Of a stretch of 64,000 nucleotides of DNA, positions 8,459-19,523 are shown piece by piece (the stretch's first letter is position 1; every line of letters starts with the position of its first letter). Below the pieces are notes generated by a model, which had not been told where the DNA came from, did not search any database, and was given only the letters and a program-made list of their open reading frames with translations. Position numbers and translations under genes: made by a program. This DNA comes from Corallococcus sp. AS-1-6 (GTDB lineage: Bacteria; Myxococcota; Myxococcia; Myxococcales; Myxococcaceae): NCBI RefSeq assembly GCF_020037015.1, contig NZ_JAIQDE010000005.1:305254-369253 (forward strand). Reading direction: 5' to 3'.

Positions 8459-8614
8459 CACCTCGGCAGGGGCGATCTCGTGGTGAAGCGGCTCGCGTCC
8501 GGGCCGTCGCGGCAGCCCTGGCGGATGGCCTGGAGGAAGGACGTCACAGACTCCGCGCTCCGCCTCCTCGCCGCGCTCGAGTCCACCGTGCCCCGGGGGC
8601 TCGCGGTGGGCTAG
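8459..8614 (+). pseudogene. Probable 3' remnant of a LysR-type regulator gene
   Basis: A short open stretch reads GDLVVKRLASGPSRQPWRMA then WRKDVTDSALRLLAALEST and ends at TAG 8612. The layout (a strand, a PW-x-x-AWRK segment, then a terminal helix) resembles the end of a LysR substrate-binding domain. No start codon, helix-turn-helix or earlier domain is present. It begins where the GST fragment ends, on the opposite strand. This is what remains if the middle of a divergent lysR-gst pair is deleted. The LysR assignment is tentative. Confidence 0.4.
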
Positions 8615-8802
8615 CGGGCAATGGCCGTCCATCGCACTGGAGGGTGACGCCAACCCCTCACATGTCTTCCCAGACACGGCGAGTCCTTGGACACCCGGGA
8701 ACGCGTAATTGCTGACTCTCCCTGAGGCCCGGTGGAGTCTGATATTGCGCACCCGCCGGTGCCGCGTCTTCGCAGGCGCCGCGCTCCGAAAGGAACACCC
8801 CC

Positions 8803-9927
8803 ATGAGCATGGTTTCAAGAAGGGCCCGTCGCCTCGCCGTCGCGCTGGTCGGCGCGGGCGCCTGGGTCTCCGCGGGCTGTGGCGAGCTCCCCGCCGAGCA
8901 GGAGAACACCCCGTCCCAGGTCCGTCCGGTGGACGGCGCCCCGGAGGAGACGTCCGCCGACGGAGCCGAGCACGGGCTCGTCATCCAGGACGCGGCGGTG
9001 CTGGATGAGCCGGCGCGCCCGGCCCCGGAGGCGGAGGCTTCGCCGGCCCCGCGCCAACAGGAGGGCGCCCTGCTGCTCGATGACACCACGCCGCCCGCCG
9101 TGGCGATCAGCTCGCCGGCCCCGGCCAGCTTCCTGCGCGGCACGTTCGTGGTCACCGCGAACGCCTTCGACGACGTGGGCGTCGACCGGGTGGACTTCTA
9201 CGACGGCACGACCCTCATCGGCTCCTCCTTCGCCGCGCCCTTCAGCGTGAGCTGGGACACCACGAGCGCGACCTCCGGCAACCACACGCTGACGGCGCAG
9301 GCCTTCGACGCGGCCGGCAACGCGACGACGTCCAGCGCCGTGACGGCGATGGTGGACAACTACGCGCCCGTGATCATCACCGGTGTCCCCCAGTACAACC
9401 CCACCAGCCAGAACTACGTGCGTGGCCTCGTCAACGTGGGCTGGGCCGTGACGGACCAGGGCCTCTCCGGCGTGGCGCTGACGGAGTTCCTGCAGGAGGG
9501 GGTCGTCAAGGCCACGGCGCCCGGCACCTCCAGCTACACCTACAACTTCACCTGGGACACGCGGGTGCTGGCCAACCGCGCCTACACGCTGGGGATTCGT
9601 GCCACGGACAAGGCGGGCAACGTCCAGACGAGCAGCCGCAGCCTCACCGTCGACAACGTGCCGCCCTCGGCCCTGCTCTTCGCGCCCACCAACGGGGCGG
9701 TGGTCAGCGGCGATGTCACGCTGAGCGCCAGCGCGAGCGACACCCAGGCGATGCTCCAGGTCATCTTCGAGATCGACGGGGTGGCGACGTTCTTCGCCGG
9801 GGCCAGCCCGTACACCCGGACCTGGAACACCGCGGGCCTGTCGGGAACGCACACGATCGTGGCCATCGCCTACGATCGCGCGGGCAACAGCCGGCGCAGC
9901 AACGCGGTGACGGTGACCGTGCCCTGA
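8803..9927 (+). CDS. Ig-like repeat lipoprotein
   Basis: A 374-residue exported protein. The signal RRLAVALVGAGAWVSAGC ends in a lipobox-like SAGC. A Pro/Glu-rich tether (about 25-85) is followed by three bacterial Ig-like domains at about residues 90-185, 188-280 and 283-374. Each has the pattern VDFYDGTTLIG...YDRAGN/FDAAGN, and the domains are joined by VDNxxP linkers. It is probably an outer-membrane-tethered adhesin or spacer; no catalytic residues are visible. The start is supported by AAAGGA 9 bases upstream. It is monocistronic, with a hairpin after the stop. Confidence 0.8.
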   Translation: MSMVSRRARRLAVALVGAGAWVSAGCGELPAEQENTPSQVRPVDGAPEETSADGAEHGLVIQDAAVLDEPARPAPEAEASPAPRQQEGALLLDDTTPPAVAISSPAPASFLRGTFVVTANAFDDVGVDRVDFYDGTTLIGSSFAAPFSVSWDTTSATSGNHTLTAQAFDAAGNATTSSAVTAMVDNYAPVIITGVPQYNPTSQNYVRGLVNVGWAVTDQGLSGVALTEFLQEGVVKATAPGTSSYTYNFTWDTRVLANRAYTLGIRATDKAGNVQTSSRSLTVDNVPPSALLFAPTNGAVVSGDVTLSASASDTQAMLQVIFEIDGVATFFAGASPYTRTWNTAGLSGTHTIVAIAYDRAGNSRRSNAVTVTVP

Positions 9928-9938
9928 GCCAGGTGAGG

Positions 9939-9965
9939 CGGGCCTCCGCCCCGCGCGGAGGCCCG
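9939..9965. terminator. Hairpin between converging genes
   Basis: A perfect 10-bp stem (cgggcctccg / cggaggcccg) with a 7-base loop lies in the 57 bases between the Ig-like lipoprotein stop and the M28 peptidase stop. It probably serves both directions. Confidence 0.6.
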
Positions 9966-9984
9966 TCGTCCCGGCCCCAGGCCG

Positions 9985-12384
9985 TCAGGGCACGGGGCCG
10001 GGAGAGACCTCCAGCGCCGAGTCCTCCAGCCGCAGCGTCCGCGTGACGCGCGTGCCCTCGTCCAGGCCCTCTCCGAAGGGCACCGGCATGCTGTCCTCCG
10101 GGCGAGCGGGCAGCCCCTGCGACACCGAGGCGGGCACCGCGTAGGTGTGCTCGCCCACCCTCACGGTGGGGCTGCTGCCTGGAGTCAGCTCCAGCTCCAG
10201 GTCGAAGCCCTCCGTGGACGGCACCCAGTAGCGCAGCAGCACGCCCTGGGCCGCGTTGCGGGTCCGCAGCGTGTCGCCCGGGGCCAGCTGGCCCGCGAGC
10301 CGCGCGGAGACCACCGCGTCCCCGGGCAGCACCTGCACGTCCACGAAGGCAGCGTCCGGGCGTGACGGCGTGATGTGGAGCGACACCTTCCGGCGCCCGC
10401 CCTCCCCTGCCTCCCGCCGCGTCTCGACCGCGGGGCCCCGCAGGTCCTCCGTGGGCGCGGGTGCCGGCGCGTACCAGAACGGCCCCTTGACCTCCGGCAG
10501 CGCGTCCACGGCCTCCCGCTTCGGGTCGCCGCCCAGGTACGCGCGCGTCCAGTCATTGAGCACGGCATCCGACGACACCCAGCGCGCCGTCCTCGCGTCC
10601 GCGTCCACCAGGTACAAGAGGCCCGTGGGGCGCGGGTTTCGCGCGTCGAAGCGCTGACCGGCGGCGAGCGACACCAGCAGGCCCAGTCCCAGCAGCGCGG
10701 CCCCGCCCGAGGCCCACGGCAGCGCCCGGCCCGCCAACCACAGCCAGCCGGGCGCGAGCAGGCAGATGCCGAGCATCAGCAGGTCGGACGGCACCGCGGC
10801 CCGCTCCAGCGGCAGCACCGTGTAGAAGGTGGCCAGCACGTCGGGCAGCAACAGCAGGAGCGGCAGCGCCGCCAGTCCCCACAGCGGCACGAGCCACGGG
10901 GTGGGCGGCGGTGTCCCCCGGCCTCCCAGCCACAAGAGCAGCAGCACCATGCCCGCCAGGGGCCAGAGGAACAGCGCGCTCGCGCCCGGCAACACGACGC
11001 TCACCGCGATGCAGAGCACCGCCCACGGCACGCAGCCGCCCGCCGCCAGCTCCATCACCGGCGCGCGGCGGCGCAGGTACAGCCCCACGCCCATCGCCGC
11101 CATCACCCACAGCACCACCGCGAGGATGAAGCGCCCGTTGTCCTGCGTCTCCGAGCGGCTGAGGGCGCGGAAGCCGGGCTGGAGGGCGCGCAACAGCGGC
11201 CACGCGAGCCGCGCGAGGCTGCTGGCCAGGAAGCCCACGAGCAACAGCACCACCGCCTCCCTCAGCACGGCCCACAGGCGCAATTGCTTGCGCTGGCGCG
11301 CCCGGAAGATGGCGAACACGAACAGGCCGCCCCAGAGGACCGCCAGCGGGACGGCCCAGGACCGGGGGTAGTGGACGCGCAGCGGGCCCGCGTTGAAGTA
11401 GATGAGCTCCTCACCCTCCGGCACGGACGGCTCCCGGGAGATGCGCCGGGTGAGCGCGAGCAGCGTGTCTCCCTGCTGCTGGAGGAGCCCGTCGGAGACC
11501 GCGTCCACGGTCTCCTTGCGCGAGTGGTAGGCCTGCGTGCCCTCCACGTTGGCGAAGTTCAGCCCCTGCCACCCGCCCTGCCGCAGCGCCGTGAAGTCCG
11601 TGGCGTTCTTCATCCGCTGATACACGGCCGTGAAGAGCGAACCGGCCCCGACGTCCGGGGCCTCCTCGGCGAGCCTGCGCACGAGCCAGCCGCCGCCCGG
11701 GGAGACCTCGAACATCAGGAGCGGCCCCGCGTTGCCGCGCGCGTCCACGTTGAGGAGCACGCCTGACTCGCGAGCCCAGGGGTGGGAGGCGGCGAAGGCG
11801 GTGCTGCCCAGCAGGTGCTGCTCCTCCGCGTCCGTGAACAGGAAGAGCACGTCGCCCGTCAGCGCCGGCCCCTGCTGGAGCGCCCGCGCCACCTCCAGGA
11901 TGGACGCGACGGCGGCGCCATTGTCGGACGCGCCCGGCCCCGTGGGCACGGAGTCGTAGTGGGCCACCAGCATCACGGCCGTGCCCTTCGCGCCGTCCTT
12001 CGCGCGCAGCCGGCCCACGACGTTCTCCACGTTCGCGGCGGGCCGGGGGATGCCCTGCGCGGGCGCAAAGACGGCCTCGCGCTGGAGCTGGACCTCCGCG
12101 CCCACGTCGCGCAGGCGCGCTTGCAGGTAGTCGCGCACCGCCGCGTGCCGGGGCGTCCCCACGGCGTGGGGTTCCGCGCCGATGAAGCGCAGGTGCTCCC
12201 GGGCGCGTTCAGCGGAGAACCGCTCCGCGGGCGCGGAGGCGGGCACCGGCGCCGGCAGGGCATTTCCGCGCAGCACCAGCAGGATGACGCCCAGGCCGAG
12301 CACCGCGGTCACCCACCGTGCAACCGAAGACGCGCGAGGGGAGGCACTCCGTTCCAGGCCCGCGGTCGGGGCGGTGTCGCTCAT
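9985..12384 (-). CDS. M28 family zinc aminopeptidase with multi-helix membrane domain
   Basis: A 799-residue membrane peptidase. One helix (about 22-38) anchors an M28 catalytic domain at about residues 55-360. Zinc ligands and catalytic residues are visible: His142 (AHYDS), Asp154 (GASDNGA), Glu187/Glu188 (TDAEE), Asp214 (NVDARG) and a late His (TQAYHSRKE). Then come eight or nine hydrophobic segments (about 375-600) and a soluble C-terminal domain. This matches the ER-type/bacterial M28-plus-membrane architecture. It likely trims N-terminal residues outside the cytoplasm. ATG 12384 is chosen because the peptide before it is basic and unrelated to the family. Confidence 0.85.
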   Translation of the reverse strand: MSDTAPTAGLERSASPRASSVARWVTAVLGLGVILLVLRGNALPAPVPASAPAERFSAERAREHLRFIGAEPHAVGTPRHAAVRDYLQARLRDVGAEVQLQREAVFAPAQGIPRPAANVENVVGRLRAKDGAKGTAVMLVAHYDSVPTGPGASDNGAAVASILEVARALQQGPALTGDVLFLFTDAEEQHLLGSTAFAASHPWARESGVLLNVDARGNAGPLLMFEVSPGGGWLVRRLAEEAPDVGAGSLFTAVYQRMKNATDFTALRQGGWQGLNFANVEGTQAYHSRKETVDAVSDGLLQQQGDTLLALTRRISREPSVPEGEELIYFNAGPLRVHYPRSWAVPLAVLWGGLFVFAIFRARQRKQLRLWAVLREAVVLLLVGFLASSLARLAWPLLRALQPGFRALSRSETQDNGRFILAVVLWVMAAMGVGLYLRRRAPVMELAAGGCVPWAVLCIAVSVVLPGASALFLWPLAGMVLLLLWLGGRGTPPPTPWLVPLWGLAALPLLLLLPDVLATFYTVLPLERAAVPSDLLMLGICLLAPGWLWLAGRALPWASGGAALLGLGLLVSLAAGQRFDARNPRPTGLLYLVDADARTARWVSSDAVLNDWTRAYLGGDPKREAVDALPEVKGPFWYAPAPAPTEDLRGPAVETRREAGEGGRRKVSLHITPSRPDAAFVDVQVLPGDAVVSARLAGQLAPGDTLRTRNAAQGVLLRYWVPSTEGFDLELELTPGSSPTVRVGEHTYAVPASVSQGLPARPEDSMPVPFGEGLDEGTRVTRTLRLEDSALEVSPGPVP

Positions 12385-12538
12385 GTTCCAGTCCTTCAGG
12401 CGCGCCCACCCTTCGGGGGCCGCGGGGGGTTCGCGGAGTCCCCGTCGAAGGGGGTGTCCATCGCGCGGGCACTCTACGTCACCCGGAATCCGGCGGACAC
12501 GCCGACCTTGCGCCCTCTGCCTGGCCCCATGAAACAGG

Positions 12539-12584
12539 GCGAGCAGGCGGCGGCCCCCCCTCCACCAGGGGCCGCGCCGCTCGC
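12539..12584 (-). terminator. Hairpin downstream of katG
   Basis: An imperfect long stem: gcgagc plus a bulged ggcggcggcccc on one side, and ggggccgc plus gccgctcgc on the other, with a loop of about 10 bases. It lies 12 bases after the katG stop. The rest of the 211-base gap before the M28 start shows nothing further that I recognise. Confidence 0.55.
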
Positions 12585-12595
12585 CCACCCGCCGC

Positions 12596-14842
<2,247 letters not shown>

Positions 14843-14875
14843 TCACCCGCCGTTTGCTACCGAACCCCTTGCCGC

Positions 14876-15778
14876 TCACGCCCGCGGGTGGGCGGCGTCA
14901 TAGACCTCCTGCAACTGTTCGAAAGTCACGTGGGTGTACTTCTGCGTGGTGGACAGGCTGGCGTGGCCCAGCAGCTCCTGGATGCTGCGGATGTCCGCGC
15001 CGCCGCCCAGCAGGTGCGTGGCGAACGAGTGGCGCATCGCGTGGGGGCTCACCTTGCGCGCCAGGGCCAGCTTCAGCACGTACGCGTCCAGGTGCCGGGC
15101 GATGCTGCGGGCCGTCAGCCGGCCGCCCTTGAAGTTGAGGAAGAGCGCGTCCGGGTCCTGCCCCTCGCGCACCTCGGCCAGCAGCTCGCCGCGCCTCGCG
15201 AGGTACGCCTCCAGCGCGCGGATGGCCTTCACGTTGAGCGGCACCAGCCGCTCCTTGCTGCCCTTGCCCATCACCCGGACGATGCGGCTGCCGCGGTCCA
15301 CGCCCAGCAGGTCCAGGCCGCACAGCTCGCTGATGCGCAGGCCGCCGCCGTACAGCATCTCCAGGATGGCCTTGTCGCGAAGCCCCAGCACCGTCTTCAC
15401 GTCCGGCATGTCGAGGATGGCGAACACCTCCTCCACCGGCAGCACCTTGGGCAGCGACTTGGGCAGCTTGGGGCTCTTCACCAGCTTCGCGGGGCTGGCG
15501 GACAGGAGCTTCTGCCGCACCAGATACTTGTAGAAGGACTTGATGCTCGCCAGCCGCCGCGCGCGGCTCGTGGGCGCGTGGTCCACCGCGAGCGTGCCCA
15601 GGTAGCCCCGGATGGCCGCGTGCGTGCCCGCGAGCAGCGACAGCTTCATCCGCTCCACCAGGTAGCGCTCATAGTCCTTCAGGTCGATGAGGTAGTTGCG
15701 CACCGTGTGCGGCGACGCGCCCTTCTCACCTTCGAGGTGGACCTTGAACTGCTCCAGCAGCGGGGACAGGGTGGACAT
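14876..15778 (-). CDS. xerC: Tyrosine recombinase XerC
   Basis: A 300-residue site-specific tyrosine recombinase of the XerC/XerD type, which resolves chromosome dimers at dif. The N-terminal SAM-like DNA-binding domain (about 5-90) opens with LEQFKVHLEGEKGASPHTVRNYL. The catalytic domain (about 110-295) shows the full set: Arg in GGGLRISELCGL, Lys in MGKGSKERLVPL, His-x-x-Arg in SPHAMRHSFATHL, His in LLGHASLSTTQ and Tyr in KYTHV. The length and lack of nearby phage genes favour a housekeeping Xer over an integrase. XerC rather than XerD is a judgement from overall resemblance. Confidence 0.88.
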   Translation of the reverse strand: MSTLSPLLEQFKVHLEGEKGASPHTVRNYLIDLKDYERYLVERMKLSLLAGTHAAIRGYLGTLAVDHAPTSRARRLASIKSFYKYLVRQKLLSASPAKLVKSPKLPKSLPKVLPVEEVFAILDMPDVKTVLGLRDKAILEMLYGGGLRISELCGLDLLGVDRGSRIVRVMGKGSKERLVPLNVKAIRALEAYLARRGELLAEVREGQDPDALFLNFKGGRLTARSIARHLDAYVLKLALARKVSPHAMRHSFATHLLGGGADIRSIQELLGHASLSTTQKYTHVTFEQLQEVYDAAHPRA

Positions 15779-15855
15779 GGTCGGCGAAGCCTAGGGGGCT
15801 CCCCGAGCCTCGCAAGATTCACGTCCGCGCGCGAGCGTCCGCCGCGCGTGACAGC

Positions 15856-16647
15856 ATGGACGGCATGACGGTGGACCTGCGAATCGCCTCCTACAACATC
15901 CTGGCGGATGCCTACGTCAAGCCCGAGTGGTTCCCGCACACGCCCGCGGACCTGCTCCGGCCGCGAAGCCGCCACGCACTGCGGGTCCGCCGCATCGTGG
16001 ACCTGGACGCGGACATCGTCTGCCTCCAGGAGGTGGAACCCGACAGCTTCGCCGCGCTCCAGGAAGGGCTGAAGCCACACGGATACACGGGGGTGATGGC
16101 CCAGAAGGGGCAAGGCCGCCCGGATGGCTGCGCCGTGTTCCACCGCCTGGGCCTGGGTCCGGGGCACCGGGCCCACCATTTCCAGGACCGGCTGGAGGAC
16201 GGACGCATCTCCGGGCACCTGGCGCTGGTCGTGGACTTCGACGTCGGCGGAGCGCGGCTGCGCGTGGCATGCACGCACCTGCGCTGGGACCGGCCCGACC
16301 GGCCGGTGGAGCAACACCAGGGCATGCGGCAGGCCACCGAGCTGATCGACGAGCTCGTCCGGAAGGATCCAGAGGCCCTGTGGATCGTGTGCGGCGACTT
16401 CAACGCCCAACCCGGAGAGCCGTTGGTCCAGGCGTTCGAAGCGGCCGGGCTGCGGGATGCCTACGCGGGGCGGCATCAGCCGACCTGCAACGCGAACGGC
16501 CTGCCCAAGACCATCGACTTCCTCTTCCACCCAGCCGCGCTGCGAGCCTCGCCCGACCCCTTGCCAGCGCTGGACGAGCGCACGCCCCTGCCCTCGGAGC
16601 AGGAGCCCTCCGACCACCTGCCCATCTCGGTACGGCTGCGGCGCTGA
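15856..16647 (+). CDS. Endonuclease/exonuclease/phosphatase family protein (CCR4-like)
   Basis: A 263-residue cytoplasmic EEP enzyme without a signal peptide. Motifs: RIASYNILADAYV (metal Asn), ADIVCLQEVEPDSF (metal Glu), RLRVACTHLRW, WIVCGDFNAQPGEP and EPSDHLPISVRLRR. The opening SYNILAD and LQEVE wording resembles CCR4/nocturnin-type phosphodiesterases more than DNase I. The substrate is unknown. The ATG at 15865 is an alternative start. It diverges from xerC with about 77 bases between starts. Confidence 0.85.
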   Translation: MDGMTVDLRIASYNILADAYVKPEWFPHTPADLLRPRSRHALRVRRIVDLDADIVCLQEVEPDSFAALQEGLKPHGYTGVMAQKGQGRPDGCAVFHRLGLGPGHRAHHFQDRLEDGRISGHLALVVDFDVGGARLRVACTHLRWDRPDRPVEQHQGMRQATELIDELVRKDPEALWIVCGDFNAQPGEPLVQAFEAAGLRDAYAGRHQPTCNANGLPKTIDFLFHPAALRASPDPLPALDERTPLPSEQEPSDHLPISVRLRR

Positions 16648-16734
16648 GGTGCCACGACGGATGGACGGTCGGCGAGGTCATCCACCGGTCACACTCCCGG
16701 TCAAATCCAGACATCCTTCGGGTAGGCTCGCGGC

Positions 16735-17760
16735 ATGAAAATCATGCCCAGCGAGAGTCCGTCTCCCACGCAGCAACTGTTCGCGGCAATCAATGGCCAT
16801 TGGGTCACCCAGGTCATCGGCACGGTGGCCCGGCTGGGGATCGCGGATCTGCTCGTGGGAGGCCCCCGCGACAGTGATTCGCTGGCGGCGGAGCTTGGCG
16901 TCCACCCGGGCGCCTTGTTCCGGCTGATGCGAGGCGGGCTCACCGCCGGCCTCTTCGCGTCCCCCTCCGAGCGGACCTTCGTCCTGACACCGATGGGCGA
17001 GGGGCTGCGCACGGACGTCCCGGGCTCGCTGCGGGCGGTGGCCATCATGCAGAGCGACAAGTCCCACTGGTTGCCCTGGGGGCTCCTCACCGAGGCGGTC
17101 CGCACCGGAAGTGCCCCCGTGCGGGCCGCACTGGGCTCCGACATCTGGGAGCACTTCGCCCGGAATCCCGACGAGAGGGAGCACTTCGCCCAGGCCATGG
17201 GCAACCTCTCCGGCCTGGTGGCCAGCGAGCTGACGCACCACATCGACTTCGCCCCCTTCGCACGGGTGGCGGACATTGGAGGCAGCCACGGCGACCTGCT
17301 CGCACAGGTGCTGCGCGCCCATCCCTCCTGCCGGGGCATCCTCTTCGACCTGCCCCAGGTCGCCGAGGCAGCGAAGACAGTGCTGGAGTCCCGGGGACTG
17401 GCCAGCCGGGTGGAGGTGGTGGCCGGGAGCTTCTTCGAGCCCGGCATTCCCGCGGCCGAAGCCTATCTGCTCAAACACATCCTCCATGACTGGGAGGATG
17501 ACGCCTCCCTCACCCTCCTGCGCCGGATCCATGATGCGGCTCCCTCCGGGACACGGCTCTTCGTGCTGGAGATGGTGATTCCGGACAACCGCAATCCAGA
17601 CCCCACCCACCTGATGGACCTCAACATGCTGGTGCTCGCCGACGGCCGCGAGCGCACCCGGGATGAATTCCAGGCGCTGTTCGACGCGACCTCCTGGAAG
17701 GTGGAGCGCATCATCCCCACCCGGAGCGGGACCAGCATCATCGAGACAGTAAAGGCCTGA
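16735..17760 (+). CDS. SAM-dependent O-methyltransferase, copy 1
   Basis: A 341-residue plant-COMT-type (Methyltransf_2) enzyme. A winged-helix dimerisation domain (about 12-95, ARLGIADLL...LAAELGVHPGALFRLMR) precedes a Rossmann domain (about 160-341). SAM-binding motif I is FARVADIGGSHGDLLAQVL, and the family catalytic segment is YLLKHILHDWEDD, with His and Asp-Asp. It would methylate a hydroxyl of a small aromatic or polyketide substrate. An ungapped paralogue of the same length lies at 25066, and the similarity extends a short way upstream of the ATG. No biosynthetic core gene adjoins. Confidence 0.88.
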   Translation: MKIMPSESPSPTQQLFAAINGHWVTQVIGTVARLGIADLLVGGPRDSDSLAAELGVHPGALFRLMRGGLTAGLFASPSERTFVLTPMGEGLRTDVPGSLRAVAIMQSDKSHWLPWGLLTEAVRTGSAPVRAALGSDIWEHFARNPDEREHFAQAMGNLSGLVASELTHHIDFAPFARVADIGGSHGDLLAQVLRAHPSCRGILFDLPQVAEAAKTVLESRGLASRVEVVAGSFFEPGIPAAEAYLLKHILHDWEDDASLTLLRRIHDAAPSGTRLFVLEMVIPDNRNPDPTHLMDLNMLVLADGRERTRDEFQALFDATSWKVERIIPTRSGTSIIETVKA

Positions 17761-17826
17761 GCATTTGAACCAGAAAGACAGGGTGTGAATCCCTCTCACC
17801 CGGCGCAACGCTATACACTCCCAGGC

Positions 17827-19464
17827 ATGGCCCTCGAGTCCCCTGCCCTTCGTGCAGTCATCCTCGGTTGTGCCCTGCTGTCGTCTTCCTGCTCGGACAC
17901 GTCCAAACCTCCGCCCCCGCCTCCTCCCGAAGACCCCTGGGACGGGACCTATACCCCCCGGGTCGACCCATCGGACTGGGTCGACCGGGGCGAGTACGCG
18001 CCCTGCTCTTTCACACCGCCTCCGGGGACCGTCGCCGACTGTGACGACCCGTCCCTCTTCGACCTGTCGAAGTGTGACACCGCCTCGCTCGCCGCCCTGG
18101 AGCCGCATGGCATCTACCAGGTGGACATGCGCCACGCGTCGGGCCTCGCGGACTTCGCCGGCATCCGGATCCCCGCGGATGGCGGCACCGCGACCATGAA
18201 CTACCTCCCGACGATGCGGAGCGCTCCGGTCGCGCGGCAGCAGCTCCAGGGAGGCTTCCGCTTCTCCGCGCGGTACACCTTCCGGGACACCGTCCGGAAC
18301 CTCGTCTTCGCGGGCTGCGGCGTCACCGGGCCCGGGCTGGTGACGGGGTGCTTCGCCCGCTGCACCGATGGCAAGGTCGCCACCTCGGGCACCTTCGAAG
18401 CCGCGCGGATGACCTGGGCGCGGGGCGAGTCCGAATCCTCGGGAGGGCTGCGGCTCCTCTCCGAGACCCATGTCCAGACGGTGCGCCCGGTGGATGTGTA
18501 TGTCCACCGGGGCCACGCCTACGTCGTCTCCATCGACGACCCGCTCACCCAGGCCCCGGGAGGGCTCGCGGTCGTTGACGTCCGCGACCCGAGCCATCCC
18601 GTCATCACGAAGCGGCTCACCCTCCCGGAAGACTCGTACTGGAACGCGGCCTGGGCCAAGGACGACGCGCTCTACATCGCCAGCAAGAGCTCGGGCGTCA
18701 TCGTCTTCGATATCAGCGACCCCTCGGCCCCGGTCTTCGTGCGCAGCGTGCCCGGTCGAGGCCCCATCGATGTCCACACGATGTTCGTGGAGGGCAACCG
18801 GCTGTATGCCGTGTCCCCGGGTCCCGCCCCCACCGGCGAGACGCTTGTCTTCGACATCTCCACGCCGCTTCAGCCCGTCCTGCTCAATCGCTTCACCGCC
18901 GCCGACACGGAGTCCGCGTTTCCCTCGGCGCATGACTCCTTCGCCTATCAGGACCGGCTCTACGTCAACCACTTCAGCGCGGGCTACGTCGTCTACGACG
19001 TGAAGGACCCGATGAGCCCACGGGAGCTGGGCCACTACACCTTCGAGACCGACAACAGCTATTCGACGAGCCACGCGAGCGCGGTGGGCACCTTCGCGGG
19101 GAAGACCGTCGCGTTCGAGGGAGGCGAGTACCAGGGCGCCCACCTGCGCGTGCTGGACGTCACGGACCCCACGAACATCCAGCTCATGGGGCGCTACAAG
19201 CTGCGGCCGCAGACCTCCATCCACAACATGATCCTCAAGGACCAGCGGCTCTACATCGCCTACTACCAGGAGGGGCTGCGCGTGCTGGATGTCTCCGTCC
19301 CCCCTCGGCCGCGCGAAATCGCCTGGTTCAACACCTTCCGTGAGTCCGACCTGAACCGGGGTGATGACCTGCTCGAAGGCGCCATTGGCATCCGCGTTCC
19401 CGGAGACGGCCACGTGTACGTCGTGGACACCTCCCGGGGCCTGCTCATCTTCAACGAGCCCTGA
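17827..19464 (+). CDS. LVIVD-repeat surface lipoprotein
   Basis: A 545-residue lipoprotein (RAVILGCALLSSSC lipobox) with a Pro-run linker after the Cys. A Cys-containing domain (about 40-200) is followed by a propeller of LVIVD repeats (about 215-545). Each repeat has the pattern ...GLAVVDVRDPSHPVITKRL, GVIVFDISDPSAPVFVRS, GLRVLDVSVPPRPREIAW. The repeat family is common in myxobacterial surface proteins of unknown function. ATG 17827 is selected because the signal peptide begins there; an upstream in-frame ATG (17785) adds a non-signal extension. It follows methyltransferase copy 1 by 66 bases. Confidence 0.82.
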   Translation: MALESPALRAVILGCALLSSSCSDTSKPPPPPPPEDPWDGTYTPRVDPSDWVDRGEYAPCSFTPPPGTVADCDDPSLFDLSKCDTASLAALEPHGIYQVDMRHASGLADFAGIRIPADGGTATMNYLPTMRSAPVARQQLQGGFRFSARYTFRDTVRNLVFAGCGVTGPGLVTGCFARCTDGKVATSGTFEAARMTWARGESESSGGLRLLSETHVQTVRPVDVYVHRGHAYVVSIDDPLTQAPGGLAVVDVRDPSHPVITKRLTLPEDSYWNAAWAKDDALYIASKSSGVIVFDISDPSAPVFVRSVPGRGPIDVHTMFVEGNRLYAVSPGPAPTGETLVFDISTPLQPVLLNRFTAADTESAFPSAHDSFAYQDRLYVNHFSAGYVVYDVKDPMSPRELGHYTFETDNSYSTSHASAVGTFAGKTVAFEGGEYQGAHLRVLDVTDPTNIQLMGRYKLRPQTSIHNMILKDQRLYIAYYQEGLRVLDVSVPPRPREIAWFNTFRESDLNRGDDLLEGAIGIRVPGDGHVYVVDTSRGLLIFNEP

Positions 19465-19523
19465 GCTGGCACGAGGGGATTCGAATTGGGGAGGATGCCG
19501 GCCTCTTCAGGGGGAAGGTGTCG

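Noticed and set aside
8630..8800. Promoter with ttggac and taat boxes before the Ig-like lipoprotein
   Set aside because: The two boxes are only about 13 bases apart, too close for a sigma-70 promoter.
14876..15778. XerC as the integrase of a mobile element
   Set aside because: No att-like direct repeats, phage or transposition genes are nearby, and the protein has the length and motifs of a housekeeping Xer recombinase.
19468..19490. Possible sigma-54 promoter (tggcacg) before the MYXO-CTERM gene
   Set aside because: The -24 element is present but the correctly spaced -12 TTGC is not.
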